NCBI GenBank assembly: GCA_030156535.1
Contig: JASGMJ010000006.1
Location: 62,001-126,000, forward strand
Source of the DNA: Candidatus Sumerlaeota bacterium
GTDB lineage: Bacteria; Sumerlaeota; Sumerlaeia; SLMS01; JAHLLQ01
Length of the DNA: 64,000 nucleotides
Direction: 5' to 3'
The notes under the pieces were generated by a model. It did no database searches. It was not told the DNA's origin and worked only from the letters and a program-made list of their open reading frames with translations. Numbering within the stretch: the first letter of the stretch is position 1; every line of letters begins with the position of its first letter. Shown here in pieces: positions 52,043 through 60,800 of this stretch. The position numbers were made by a program, and so were the translations under genes.

Positions 52043-54124
52043 ATGCGTATGCAACTGGCAGTCGCCGCGCTTTGCGTGGGCGCAGCAATTCCGGCCGGGG
52101 CGGCGACGATTGTTGTCGACGCCGGAGGTGGTGGCGCGTTCACCACGATTCAGGCCGCAATCGATGACGCCGGCACGGTCGCAGGCGACATCATCGAAAT
52201 CATGGGCACCGGCAAGAGCGTCGGCGATGCGGCCGATTACGCCGAAATCGTCACCGTGAGCAAGGCCGTGACCCTTCGCGGCATCAACAACCCGATCGTG
52301 GAAGCCCCCGTTGTTGCCGGCCCTTATGCTGGCGGCCGCGCCTTCCGCAACGTCGGCGTCGTGCAGATCGCCTCGGACGACGTGACCGTCGAGGGGCTGC
52401 TCATCAAGGTGAACGCCCCCTACGCGGGATGGGGTGTTCTCGCTGCCGACGCGGCGGGCTCCAATGCACTGATCGTCCCGGCCACCGGCCCCTTCGACAA
52501 CCTCGTGATCGACGGCTGCACGATCTGGCCGCAGATTGCGATCGGCCCCGTGCCCGCCCGTACCGCGGGCGGCAGTGCCGCCTTCGATCTCTACCGCGTT
52601 CGCGGCATGCGCCTGGACAGCAACAACGGCACCGTCATTGAAGAAGTCACCGTTCGCAATACGACCATCACCTACACGGACGATGGCGGCAACGACCTGC
52701 GCACCAAGCTGCCCGGCAACGTGGCCAAGATCCCGCAGATCTTCGGGCGCGGCATGTCCATCAGCGATGTGAAAGCCAACATCATCAACTGCGACGTCAC
52801 GGGCTTCGTCCAGGACATCCACACGGACTTCCTCAATGCCCCGCTGCTCGTCCAGGGCACCACGTTCCGTTGCGCCGGCCTTGAAATGTCCGGGCTCAAC
52901 GGCGCGGGCGACGCCTTCGTCACCGGCAATACGTTCAGCCCCGAATTCGTCCTGGTCGACGACAACGGCGACACCGTCTCCGGCACCGACCAGTATCCCT
53001 TCCAGAACGCGATTCTCGTGAAGGCCAACAACAGCTCCAATGGCGTCTTCATCGAGGACAACACGTTCTACACCCAGGCGCGCGGCGTCTACTCCACCGC
53101 CGCCCAGAACGTCATCGTCAGCGGCAACACGTTCGCCGTCAGCGAAACCACCCGTAACGACAATTGGGTCGACGGCACCTTCATCCACGTCGACGTCGAC
53201 CGCGCCTGGCCGCAGACATGCTGCTCGGGAAGCATCGCCGACTCCGAAATCCGGGTCTCCGGCAATGACTTCCAGAGCACCACGATGCTGGTCGACGGCA
53301 ACCCGGTCTCCGGCATCGGCGTCCGCTTCGCCTTCATCAACTCGATAGGCGCTCTGGGGTACAACCCGACGATCAACGACAGCGACACGTCGATCTGCGG
53401 CAACAACTTCGACGCCTCGCTGATCGCCATCATGAACGATGATGCGACCACCGATCTGAGCGGCGAGGCCGTTGATCCCCAGCCCCTGCCCAACATCCAG
53501 GCATCGGACAACTGGTACGGCGGCGTCCCCAACGTCGATGGCGCCACCGTCGCGGGAACGGTCTCGACCAATGAAACCACGCAGGCCGTGGACTTCGCCC
53601 TCGACTCTGATTACGACGGCCTCAAGGACGTCTTCGAGCTGTGCGTCTCCGGCACCAATCCCTTCGACAAGGACACCGACGGCGACCGCATCGAGGACCG
53701 CATCGAGGTGCTCTTCCCCGGCCAGGGCCTCGACCCGCTCGTTCCCAATGTCTACACGGACAACGATAACGACGGCCTGCCCGCCGCCATCGACTCCAAC
53801 GACAACGATCCCGACAGCGACGGCGACGGCGTTGCCGACTCCACCGAGGTCGCTCTCGGCACCGACCCCGACAGTGCCGCCAGCAAGCCCGGCATCGGCG
53901 ACGTGAACGACGACGGAACCATTGGCTTCGACGACGGGCTCGACATCCTCCAGGTCTTCCTGGGCCTCAAGGCCCGTGGCGACCTCGTCGCGCCCCAGAA
54001 CATCGACGTCAACCGTGACGGCGCCGAAGACAACGTCGATGGCGTCATCGTCATCAACTACTTCCTCGGCAACATCCCCGCCGTTCCATTCCCCTTCAAG
54101 CCCCCCGCACCCCCCGTAATCTAG
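52043..54124 (+). CDS. Secreted right-handed beta-helix protein with TSP3 and dockerin-like repeats
   Basis: 693 residues with a Sec signal (MRMQLAVAALCVGAAIPAGA). The body (about 25-530) has parallel beta-helix character: GGAFTTIQAAIDDA, repeated VTLRGI, NLVIDGCTI, VRNTTITY and VSGNTF, as in pectate-lyase-like or right-handed beta-helix proteins. Then come calcium-binding TSP3 repeats (DSDYDGLKD, DTDGDRIED, DNDNDGLPA, DSDGDGVAD). Finally there are two dockerin-like F-hand segments (GDVNDDGTIGFDDGLDILQVF and NIDVNRDGAEDNVDGVIVINYFLG). Dockerin-like modules usually bind cohesins; here no cohesin is seen in the window. AGGAG at 52028-52032 is ten bases before the ATG. A good terminator follows. 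Confidence 0.85.
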   Translation: MRMQLAVAALCVGAAIPAGAATIVVDAGGGGAFTTIQAAIDDAGTVAGDIIEIMGTGKSVGDAADYAEIVTVSKAVTLRGINNPIVEAPVVAGPYAGGRAFRNVGVVQIASDDVTVEGLLIKVNAPYAGWGVLAADAAGSNALIVPATGPFDNLVIDGCTIWPQIAIGPVPARTAGGSAAFDLYRVRGMRLDSNNGTVIEEVTVRNTTITYTDDGGNDLRTKLPGNVAKIPQIFGRGMSISDVKANIINCDVTGFVQDIHTDFLNAPLLVQGTTFRCAGLEMSGLNGAGDAFVTGNTFSPEFVLVDDNGDTVSGTDQYPFQNAILVKANNSSNGVFIEDNTFYTQARGVYSTAAQNVIVSGNTFAVSETTRNDNWVDGTFIHVDVDRAWPQTCCSGSIADSEIRVSGNDFQSTTMLVDGNPVSGIGVRFAFINSIGALGYNPTINDSDTSICGNNFDASLIAIMNDDATTDLSGEAVDPQPLPNIQASDNWYGGVPNVDGATVAGTVSTNETTQAVDFALDSDYDGLKDVFELCVSGTNPFDKDTDGDRIEDRIEVLFPGQGLDPLVPNVYTDNDNDGLPAAIDSNDNDPDSDGDGVADSTEVALGTDPDSAASKPGIGDVNDDGTIGFDDGLDILQVFLGLKARGDLVAPQNIDVNRDGAEDNVDGVIVINYFLGNIPAVPFPFKPPAPPVI

Positions 54125-54162
54125 GCGAACGGCAACCTAGCCACGTCATTCACACCCACCCC

Positions 54163-54188
54163 CCGCCCGCTCCCACCGGAGCGGGCGG
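54163..54188 (+). terminator. Terminator of the beta-helix gene
   Basis: CCGCCCGCTC (54163-54172) pairs with GAGCGGGCGG (54179-54188), 6-nt loop, followed by TTTCC. It is 38 bases past the stop. Confidence 0.75.
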
Positions 54189-54448
54189 TTTCCGTCAGTC
54201 CCCCATCTGCCCTCTTCTCGTCAAAACGAGACACTGCCGACACATCGGCGTCCGCAAACGAGACGAGACTTTTCACATCTGATCGAGAAAAGATTGGCAA
54301 CTCCAGTCCCATGAGCCTTGCGCGGCGGAACGCGAAGCAGGTAGTTTTTTGCTGTATGCTCCGCATATTGGCATTGGCTTCGCCCAGTGAAGTAATGCAG
54401 ATAACAGCACTCCTTTGAGCTGAATTAGAGAGAGCAGGTATACCCCTC
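54189..54448. other. Upstream region of the desaturase gene
   Basis: The part of a 324-base gap that remains after the terminator. No gene is supported. It is less GC-rich than its surroundings near 54330-54370, as expected for a promoter, but no consensus -35/-10 pair was found. Confidence 0.45.
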
Positions 54449-55594
54449 ATGTCCCAAGTCATGGCCTCCCCGTCGGGGGGCAGCGTTACCCGTACCAAGA
54501 AGTCAGGGGCGAGCAAGTCCCCCCGCGTGCGGTTCGAGCCCACAAAAGGTTTCCAGCACGAATTGAAAAGCCGCGTGGAGGAATACTTCGCGGCAACCGG
54601 CAAGACACCGCGCGGATCCACCGCCATCTACCGCAAAGCAATCGTCATTCTCGCCTGGCTGGCAGGTTCCTACGCCGCCTTGGTCTTTCTGCCGCTCCCG
54701 CTGTGGGGCTCCATCGCAGCCGCCCTTTCTCTGGGGCTCGCCACCGCAGCCGTCGGCTTCAACATCCAGCACGACGGCGGGCATCGCGCCTTCTCCGACA
54801 ACACGCTCCTCAACAAGGCGTCCGCGTTCACTCTCGACATCGTCGGAGCCAGTTCCTACATCTGGAACCATAAGCACAACGTCCTGCACCACACCTACGC
54901 CAATATCGAAGGGCACGACGACGACATCGACCTCGGCGTTCTCGGCCGTCTCTCCCCCCACCAGAAGTACCTCTGGTTCCACCGCTTCCAGCACGTCTAT
55001 CTCTGGTTTTTCTACGGTTTTCTGACCTTCAAGTGGTTCTTTGTCACCGACTTCGTCCGCGCCATGAGCGGCAAGATCAACACGCACTCCTTCCCCCGCC
55101 CCAAGGGGATGGATCTCTTCCTCTTCGTGCTCGGCAAAGTCATCTTCTTCTCCCTCGCCTTCGTGATCCCCGCGCTGATCTACCCGCTCCCCATCGTGAT
55201 CGCCTTCTTCATGGGGATTCAGTTCGTCCAGAGCGTCATCATCAGCGTCGTCTTCCAGATGGCCCACACGGTGGAAGAAGCGGAGTTTCCGATTCCCGAA
55301 GGCACGCCACCCGAGCGCATTCGCAACGAATGGATGATTCACCAGATCGAAACGACGGTGGATTTCGCCCGCAACAACAAGCTGCTGGGCTGGTACATCG
55401 GCGGCCTGAACTTCCAGATCGAGCACCATCTCTTCCCGCGCGTCTCGCACGTCCACTACCCCGCCTTGTCGCGGATCGTGGAGGAGACCTGCGCGAAGTA
55501 CGGAGTCACCTACACGGCGCACCCGACCCTCTTCCACAGCCTGCGCTCGCATTACCGCTGGCTGCGGACGCTCTCGCATCCCACGCCAGCCTGA
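54449..55594 (+). CDS. Membrane fatty acid desaturase
   Basis: 381 residues. Introduces a double bond into acyl chains using a di-iron centre, which adjusts membrane fluidity. The three histidine boxes are intact: HDGGH (108-112), HNVLHH (143-148, following WNHK) and QIEHH (near 327-331, in FQIEHHLFPRVSH). Four membrane helices fit the pattern of acyl-lipid/acyl-CoA desaturases of the linoleoyl type. There is no fused cytochrome b5, so an external ferredoxin or reductase is needed. The N-terminal 30 residues are basic and probably cytosolic. It stands alone and converges on grpE with a terminator between. Confidence 0.93.
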   Translation: MSQVMASPSGGSVTRTKKSGASKSPRVRFEPTKGFQHELKSRVEEYFAATGKTPRGSTAIYRKAIVILAWLAGSYAALVFLPLPLWGSIAAALSLGLATAAVGFNIQHDGGHRAFSDNTLLNKASAFTLDIVGASSYIWNHKHNVLHHTYANIEGHDDDIDLGVLGRLSPHQKYLWFHRFQHVYLWFFYGFLTFKWFFVTDFVRAMSGKINTHSFPRPKGMDLFLFVLGKVIFFSLAFVIPALIYPLPIVIAFFMGIQFVQSVIISVVFQMAHTVEEAEFPIPEGTPPERIRNEWMIHQIETTVDFARNNKLLGWYIGGLNFQIEHHLFPRVSHVHYPALSRIVEETCAKYGVTYTAHPTLFHSLRSHYRWLRTLSHPTPA

Positions 55595-55620
55595 GACGGT
55601 GGGCGGTTCCGGATATGAAT

Positions 55621-55646
55621 CGGGCGGATCCTTTCGGACCCGCCCG
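55621..55646 (+). terminator. Terminator between desaturase and grpE
   Basis: CGGGCGG (55621-55627) with CCGCCCG (55640-55646), with TCC/GGA inside, around TTTC; then TTGTGTTTTT on the plus strand. It lies 26 bases past the desaturase stop. Confidence 0.75.
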
Positions 55647-55654
55647 TTGTGTTT

Positions 55655-56377
55655 TTATGTTGATGGCTCGTCTGGAACAGGCGTCTTGGGGGGTGTCCCG
55701 GCCGTGTCCGCGTTTGGCTTGTTCACCTTCACCATGGCGGGGCGCAGCACGCGCTCCTTGAGCCTCCAGCCCGGCCGAAGCACTTCCACGATTTCGCCAT
55801 CAGCCTTTTCGGCAAAGCACTCGGTGGCCACGGCCTCGTGCAAAGCGGGATCGAACGTCTCGCCCATCGGGTCGATGACCTGCAACCCGTTGGAGGCAAG
55901 GACACCCATCAGCTCGCGATGGATCATCACAACGCCCTGACGCACGGAATCGACGTCGGTGGCCGATTCAAGCGACTGCAACGCCAGCCCGAAATGGTCG
56001 AGAGCCGGCACGATGCTGTGGAGCAGATCCTCCGTGGCATACTTGCGCAGCTCGTCCTTTTCCTTCAGGTGGCGGCGGCGCTGGTTTTCGAGATCGGCCC
56101 TCCCGCGCAGCACCTGCTCCTTGAGTTCCTCACGCTCTTTCTCGGCGGCCTGCTTCTCCGCCTTCAGTTGCTCCAGAATCTCCGGGCTGATGGAGGGCGC
56201 GGCTGCCGCTCCCCCGGTGGTCTCCACGAGGGGCTGCGAGTTATAGCTGCGCCGGCGCAGGCGGTACTTCCTGCGCTTGCGCAAGCCCCCCAGCGGCACG
56301 CCCGGAGCGGCAGGCGAGGGGGTGGGGGTGGGAGCGGGGCCTCCGATGACACGGGTGCGGGGCTTGGGAAGATCCAT
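55655..56377 (-). CDS. grpE: Nucleotide exchange factor GrpE
   Basis: 240 residues. Releases ADP from DnaK. The long coiled-coil helix (residues 70-130) leads to RADLENQRRRHLKEKDELRKYA and the signature DHFGLAL. The beta domain carries ETFDPALHEAVATE and ..VLRPGWRLKERVLRPAMVKVNK, which decide the assignment. An N-terminal extension of about 60 residues is Pro/Arg-rich, and the C-terminus is Pro/Thr-rich. ATG at 56377 has GAGGAAC directly upstream; the frame opens 36 codons further but without family character. dnaK and dnaJ are not adjacent, which is unusual but not rare in such genomes. It is on the same strand as the fusion-protein/membrane-fusion genes. Confidence 0.93.
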   Translation of the reverse strand: MDLPKPRTRVIGGPAPTPTPSPAAPGVPLGGLRKRRKYRLRRRSYNSQPLVETTGGAAAAPSISPEILEQLKAEKQAAEKEREELKEQVLRGRADLENQRRRHLKEKDELRKYATEDLLHSIVPALDHFGLALQSLESATDVDSVRQGVVMIHRELMGVLASNGLQVIDPMGETFDPALHEAVATECFAEKADGEIVEVLRPGWRLKERVLRPAMVKVNKPNADTAGTPPKTPVPDEPST

Positions 56378-56410
56378 GTTCCTCGTTTCATCCTCGAATC
56401 GAACTGTCGG

Positions 56411-56428
56411 GGAACGGACAAACGTTCC
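56411..56428 (-). promoter_or_regulatory. Leader hairpin upstream of grpE
   Basis: GGAACG (56411-56416) with CGTTCC (56423-56428), 6-nt loop, about 35 bases before the grpE start on the minus strand. A second small stem GAAGGC/GCCTTC follows at 56454-56469. Neither matches CIRCE. Confidence 0.35.
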
Positions 56429-56515
56429 GCTGTGGCTTAATGCGCCACGTTCCGAAGGCCAGGGCCTTCCTCCCGCATGAGACAACCAAAAACGGGCCCG
56501 GAAAGGATGCCCGGC

Positions 56516-57841
56516 CTACCCCGCCGTGGGGCGATGCTCAACCGACGGCACCGAATCCCAGCGGCCGAGAAGCAACTCGCCTTCCTGCACGCCCTTCGTC
56601 ACAATCACCCGGCGGCTGTTGCGGGCGCCCAATTCGACTTCGCGCTCCTGCCATCCCCCGTTGCCGTCCAGCACGCCGACCACTGCCTTGCCGTCGCGCC
56701 AGGCCACAGCTTCGACGGGGATGGTCAGCACGTCCTCGTGGCGGTCGAGCTGGATCGAAACGCTCGCGGTGATTCCGGGCTTGATGCGCGGGTCCGGCTC
56801 ATCGAATGCGATCTCGGTCTCGAAGACCTTCTGGCCCGAGTATCCTTCCGTCTGCACCAGGGCTCCGGCCGCGCTGGTCTCGCGCTCGATCGCGACCTTG
56901 CCGATCATCGTGACCTTCCCCGTCAGCTTGAGCCCATCGTAGGCGTCGAAGGCGATGCGAACGGGGGCACCGACGCGGACCTGGGCCACGTTGCCTTCGG
57001 GAATCTGGCTCTTCAAAATCAGTGTGGAAAGGTCGGGAATCCGGCCGATTTCCTGGCCGCCGCGCACTGAATCCCCTGGCTTGGCCTCCACCATTGCGTT
57101 CTGCGACCACTGCCAGCGCTTGGTCCTGATGAACATTCCGGCGACGGGTGCCTTCAGGCGCGAGGAGTCGATGCGCTCCTGGGCCTCGTCGACTTCGCGG
57201 CGGGCACGCTGCCCGCGCAGGGCCTGGCGCTCGATGTCGTTGAGCGTTGCCGTGCGGTTCGTTTCGCTCGTCAACGCTCCCGTGCGCAGGCTGAAATCGC
57301 TTCCCAGCGTCTGGTAGCGGCTGTTCACCACGTCGGACTCGGCCTCGCGCAGATCCTCGGCGGGCACGACGTCCTTTTCGAGCAGCACGGCCGTTTCCGC
57401 CAGCCGCGTGTTGATTTCCTGCAAGCGCACGCGCTCGAAGGCCAACTCCGCCTCGGCGAGGTCGGTGTCCAGCGTCCCCGAGCGGATCGCGATCGTCAGC
57501 GATTCCACAGAGGCCTCGAGTTCGGAGCGCACGGTCTTCAGCTCGTCGAGCTGATCCTGCAAGTCCTTGATTTCCTGGGTGTTCTCCATGACGAGGATGA
57601 CGTCACCCTCGGCGACCGTCTGCCCCGTTTCGGCGAGGCTGATGAGCTTGCCTCGGTAAGGCGCAAGGACGGAAACGACGCGTGTCGCATCCACGACGCC
57701 GATCTCTTCGAGCACGAGCTCAAACGTGCCGCGCTCCACGCGCGCCTTTGGCAGCTCGTCAGCATTCTGAGTGCCGGAGCCGCACGCAAAGGCGGCCCCG
57801 GCAAACAGGATCAGACACAACAGGCGATGAAGAGAGGGCAA
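56516..57841 (-). CDS. Lipoprotein of the membrane-fusion (HlyD/RND MFP) family
   Basis: 441 residues from a TTG start with GGAG ten bases upstream. Lipobox FAGAAFAC with lipid cysteine at about residue 20. Two biotinyl-lipoyl-like halves flank a coiled-coil hairpin of about 150 residues (ENTQEIKDLQDQLDELKTVRS onward). They meet again at SSRLKAPVAGMFIRTK, after which follows a beta-barrel domain with ETEIAFDEPDPRIKPGITASVSI. This is the layout of periplasmic adaptors in RND or MacA-type efflux and secretion. No inner-membrane transporter or outer-membrane channel gene is next to it; instead it follows the dehydratase-glycosyltransferase fusion gene by 15 bases, as in polysaccharide or exopolymer export. 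Confidence 0.85.
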   Translation of the reverse strand: MPSLHRLLCLILFAGAAFACGSGTQNADELPKARVERGTFELVLEEIGVVDATRVVSVLAPYRGKLISLAETGQTVAEGDVILVMENTQEIKDLQDQLDELKTVRSELEASVESLTIAIRSGTLDTDLAEAELAFERVRLQEINTRLAETAVLLEKDVVPAEDLREAESDVVNSRYQTLGSDFSLRTGALTSETNRTATLNDIERQALRGQRARREVDEAQERIDSSRLKAPVAGMFIRTKRWQWSQNAMVEAKPGDSVRGGQEIGRIPDLSTLILKSQIPEGNVAQVRVGAPVRIAFDAYDGLKLTGKVTMIGKVAIERETSAAGALVQTEGYSGQKVFETEIAFDEPDPRIKPGITASVSIQLDRHEDVLTIPVEAVAWRDGKAVVGVLDGNGGWQEREVELGARNSRRVIVTKGVQEGELLLGRWDSVPSVEHRPTAG

Positions 57842-57856
57842 TGCGCCACTCCGGGG

Positions 57857-60800
57857 TTACTTGGATTTGAGCTGGCGGTTGAGGGCAATGCGCCGCCGCA
57901 GTGCTTCCTGACGAGCCCGGTTCTTGTTCTTGTACTTCATCTCCGGGTCGCGGATCACGTCGGTGTTGTCGCCATGACGGCGGTAGAAGTAAAGCACTTC
58001 GTGAACGCGGTCCACGTCGTACTTCTCGCCCGTCTTGACGACCATGTCGTAGTCTTCGCCGAAGTTGCCGTAGTGTTCCTCGTCGTAGTAGCCGAACTCT
58101 TCGAGCACGGCCTTGGGGAACACGCGGAGCGCTCCGGCGCCGTCGCGGCGCAGGATCTGGTTGCGCGAGTAGCCGCTGTGCGTGATCGGGTCCACGTCCT
58201 CGATCACGTTCGCGTTTTCGTCCATGAGCCGGTAGTAGCTGATGGCCAGGCCGCACTTGGGATGGCTCTCAAGGTGCCCGACCATCTTCTCCAGCGTCGT
58301 GGGTGCGTACTGGTCGTCGCTGTCGAGCTGGCAGATGTACTTGCCGCGGGACGCCTTGATTGCCTCGTTGAGCGCCGAGGCGATGCTGCTTCCCTTGCCG
58401 TGCAGCAGGCGCACCCGGGGGTCCTTCTTCGCGATTTCATTCACGACGTCGATGGTGCCGTCCTTCGAGCCGTTGTCCACAACGATGACCTCGAAGTCCT
58501 GGAACGTGCCTTCGAGCACCTTCTGGATCGCGTTGCCGATGAAGCGCACGCGGTTGAGCACGGGAATCACGACCGAGGCCATGACCTCCGGCTTGGTGGC
58601 GGGCTGGGGAACGGGCAGGGTTTCGTGGTCGATCCACGCGCCCCAGCGCTTCAGCGCCTTCTCGAATGCGCCCGTCACTTCCTTGTCCATCTCGGCCGGA
58701 TAGAAGACGTAGGAGAAGCCACCCAGCGGCCCGGCTCCCGGCGAATACAGGCCACCGGCCTGCGATTCCTCCTTGGCCGGCTGCACCACGGTGACCACCG
58801 GCTCCGCGACGCGCAGGAACACGCCGTTGTCCAGCAGCCGCAACTGCGCGTCATACTCCCAGGCATACTTGAGCGATTCGTCGAAACCGCCGGCCTGGCG
58901 CAATGCGTCGGCCTTGTAGGCCATCACGGGGCCGAACTCGAAACGCTCGTGCGGGCAGCCTTCGTGCTGGTGCACGATGACGGTCTCTTCCTTGTCACCC
59001 GACTTGATGATGTGCGAAACGTAGGTCAGGACGGCCTGCTCGTCGCCTTCGAGCACGCCGCGCACCTTGGCAACGAAGTCCTCGGCCAAAATCAGGTTGG
59101 CGACAACCGAGCAAAGAATCGCGCCCTCGGGGCACAGCGCGAGCGCTGCGTTCCAGCGCGCCGGCGGGTTCACGCAGTCGGCGGGCAGCGCCTTCGTGCG
59201 CGCACGCAGCGATTCCGGCACGGCGGAATCTGACTCAAGCCCGGCGGTGATGAGCATCGCGTCCGGTTCGGCACGGGTGGCGAGATGGTCGAGAAACGCC
59301 TTGGCCTTCTCGGCTCCCACCCCATCCAGAATCGCAAGAAATACGAATGGCTTCTTACCCTCGGTTGCTGACATTATCTCGTCCTCTCTTGTGTAATGGG
59401 GCTCCTCATCAGCCCGTGTTTCCCCTTCCAGTCCACTGAGCAGGTCCGCGTTCAGGGACTCCTCCTCACTGGCATTCTCCTCCTTGTCCGGCTCGTTTTC
59501 CGGCCTTTCCGCGTCCAGCCTGCCGATGCCGGTTTCCGGCGCGTCCTGTGGGAATCCGGGCTGCTCAATTTCGACGGAAGGATACGCCTGCGCCGGATCC
59601 TGGTGGAAATCTCCGCCTTCCAGTTCCGCAAGCGCCCCCGCTGGCAACGCCGGTTCCGCCTCCTCTGCGCCTTCGCGCACCGTTTGCGCGCCCGCTTCCT
59701 CTGCTCCCGGCTCGCCGGGTGTCAAGCCGGGCTGGTCCGGCGTCGCTTCCTGCGTCACTTCCGGCGCTGTTTCCTCGGCGAACAGATCGGGCTGATCCCC
59801 CTCGGCACCTCTCGGCGGTTCTTCGGCAACCTCATCGGCGGTTTCATCGGAAATTTCGCGTTCCAGTTCCGTGGCGGTGGTGCTCTCGGCCTCTTCGAGA
59901 GCCTCCTGCGCCTCCTCCACGGCGTCCTCGAGCGCCTCGGCGTCCGACAACTCCGGCAGCTGGGCGGGGTGGTAGTCGGGAATCGCCTCGCGCAGCGTGC
60001 GGTAGATCCCCTCGCGGTCGTGTGACTCGGCCTGCTCTTGCAGCGTGGCCAGCAACTCCTGGGTTTCCTCCCACGCGGGCACCCGCCGCGGACGGGTGCA
60101 CTTGACCTTGTCGATGCCCGTGCTCTCCGCACCTTCGTGCGATGTGACCAGGTCCTCGTGGAGTTTCTCGCCCGGCCGCAGCCCCGTGTACTGCAATTCC
60201 ACGTCGATGCCTTCGCTCAGGCCCGAGAGCGTGATCATCTGGCGCACCAGATCGACGATGCGCACCGGCTCGCCCATCTCCAAGAGGAACAGGAGGCCGC
60301 TCTCGCGCTTGCGCCCGGCCTGGAGCAGCAGGCTCACCGCCTCGGGCACCGTCATGAAGTAGCGGGAAACATCCGGGTGCGTCACGGTGACGGGGCCGCC
60401 CGCCGCGATTTGCCGCTCGAACGTGCGGGTTGCCGACCCCCGGCTCCCCAACACGTTGCCAAACCGCACGGCCTGGAAAATCGTTTCGGAGTCCGCCGCG
60501 AGACTGAACGCCACGAGTTCGGCCAGGCGCTTGCTCGCGCCCATCACGCCCGCGGGACGCACCGCCTTGTCCGACGAGACGAGAACGAAGCGCCGTGCCT
60601 TGTGGCGCTTGGCCAGGAAAGCCACGACCGCCGTCCCCAACACGTTGTTCTTGATCGCTTCCTCGGGCTGCGCCTCCATCAGGTCCACGTGCTTGTGCGC
60701 CGCCGCGTGAAAGACGATCGTCGGCCTGTAGTCCTCGAAGACGCGCTCCATCGCCGTGCGGTCGCGCACGTCCGCGATCACGGCCAACAGCTCCGTTTCC

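Noticed and set aside
54369-54383. Sigma54-like promoter (TGGCAT with TCGC at -12) upstream of the desaturase
   Set aside because: Spacing is right but two consensus bases differ, so chance is likely; not claimed as a promoter.
56400-56470. CIRCE heat-shock operator upstream of grpE
   Set aside because: The inverted repeats present do not match the CIRCE arms.
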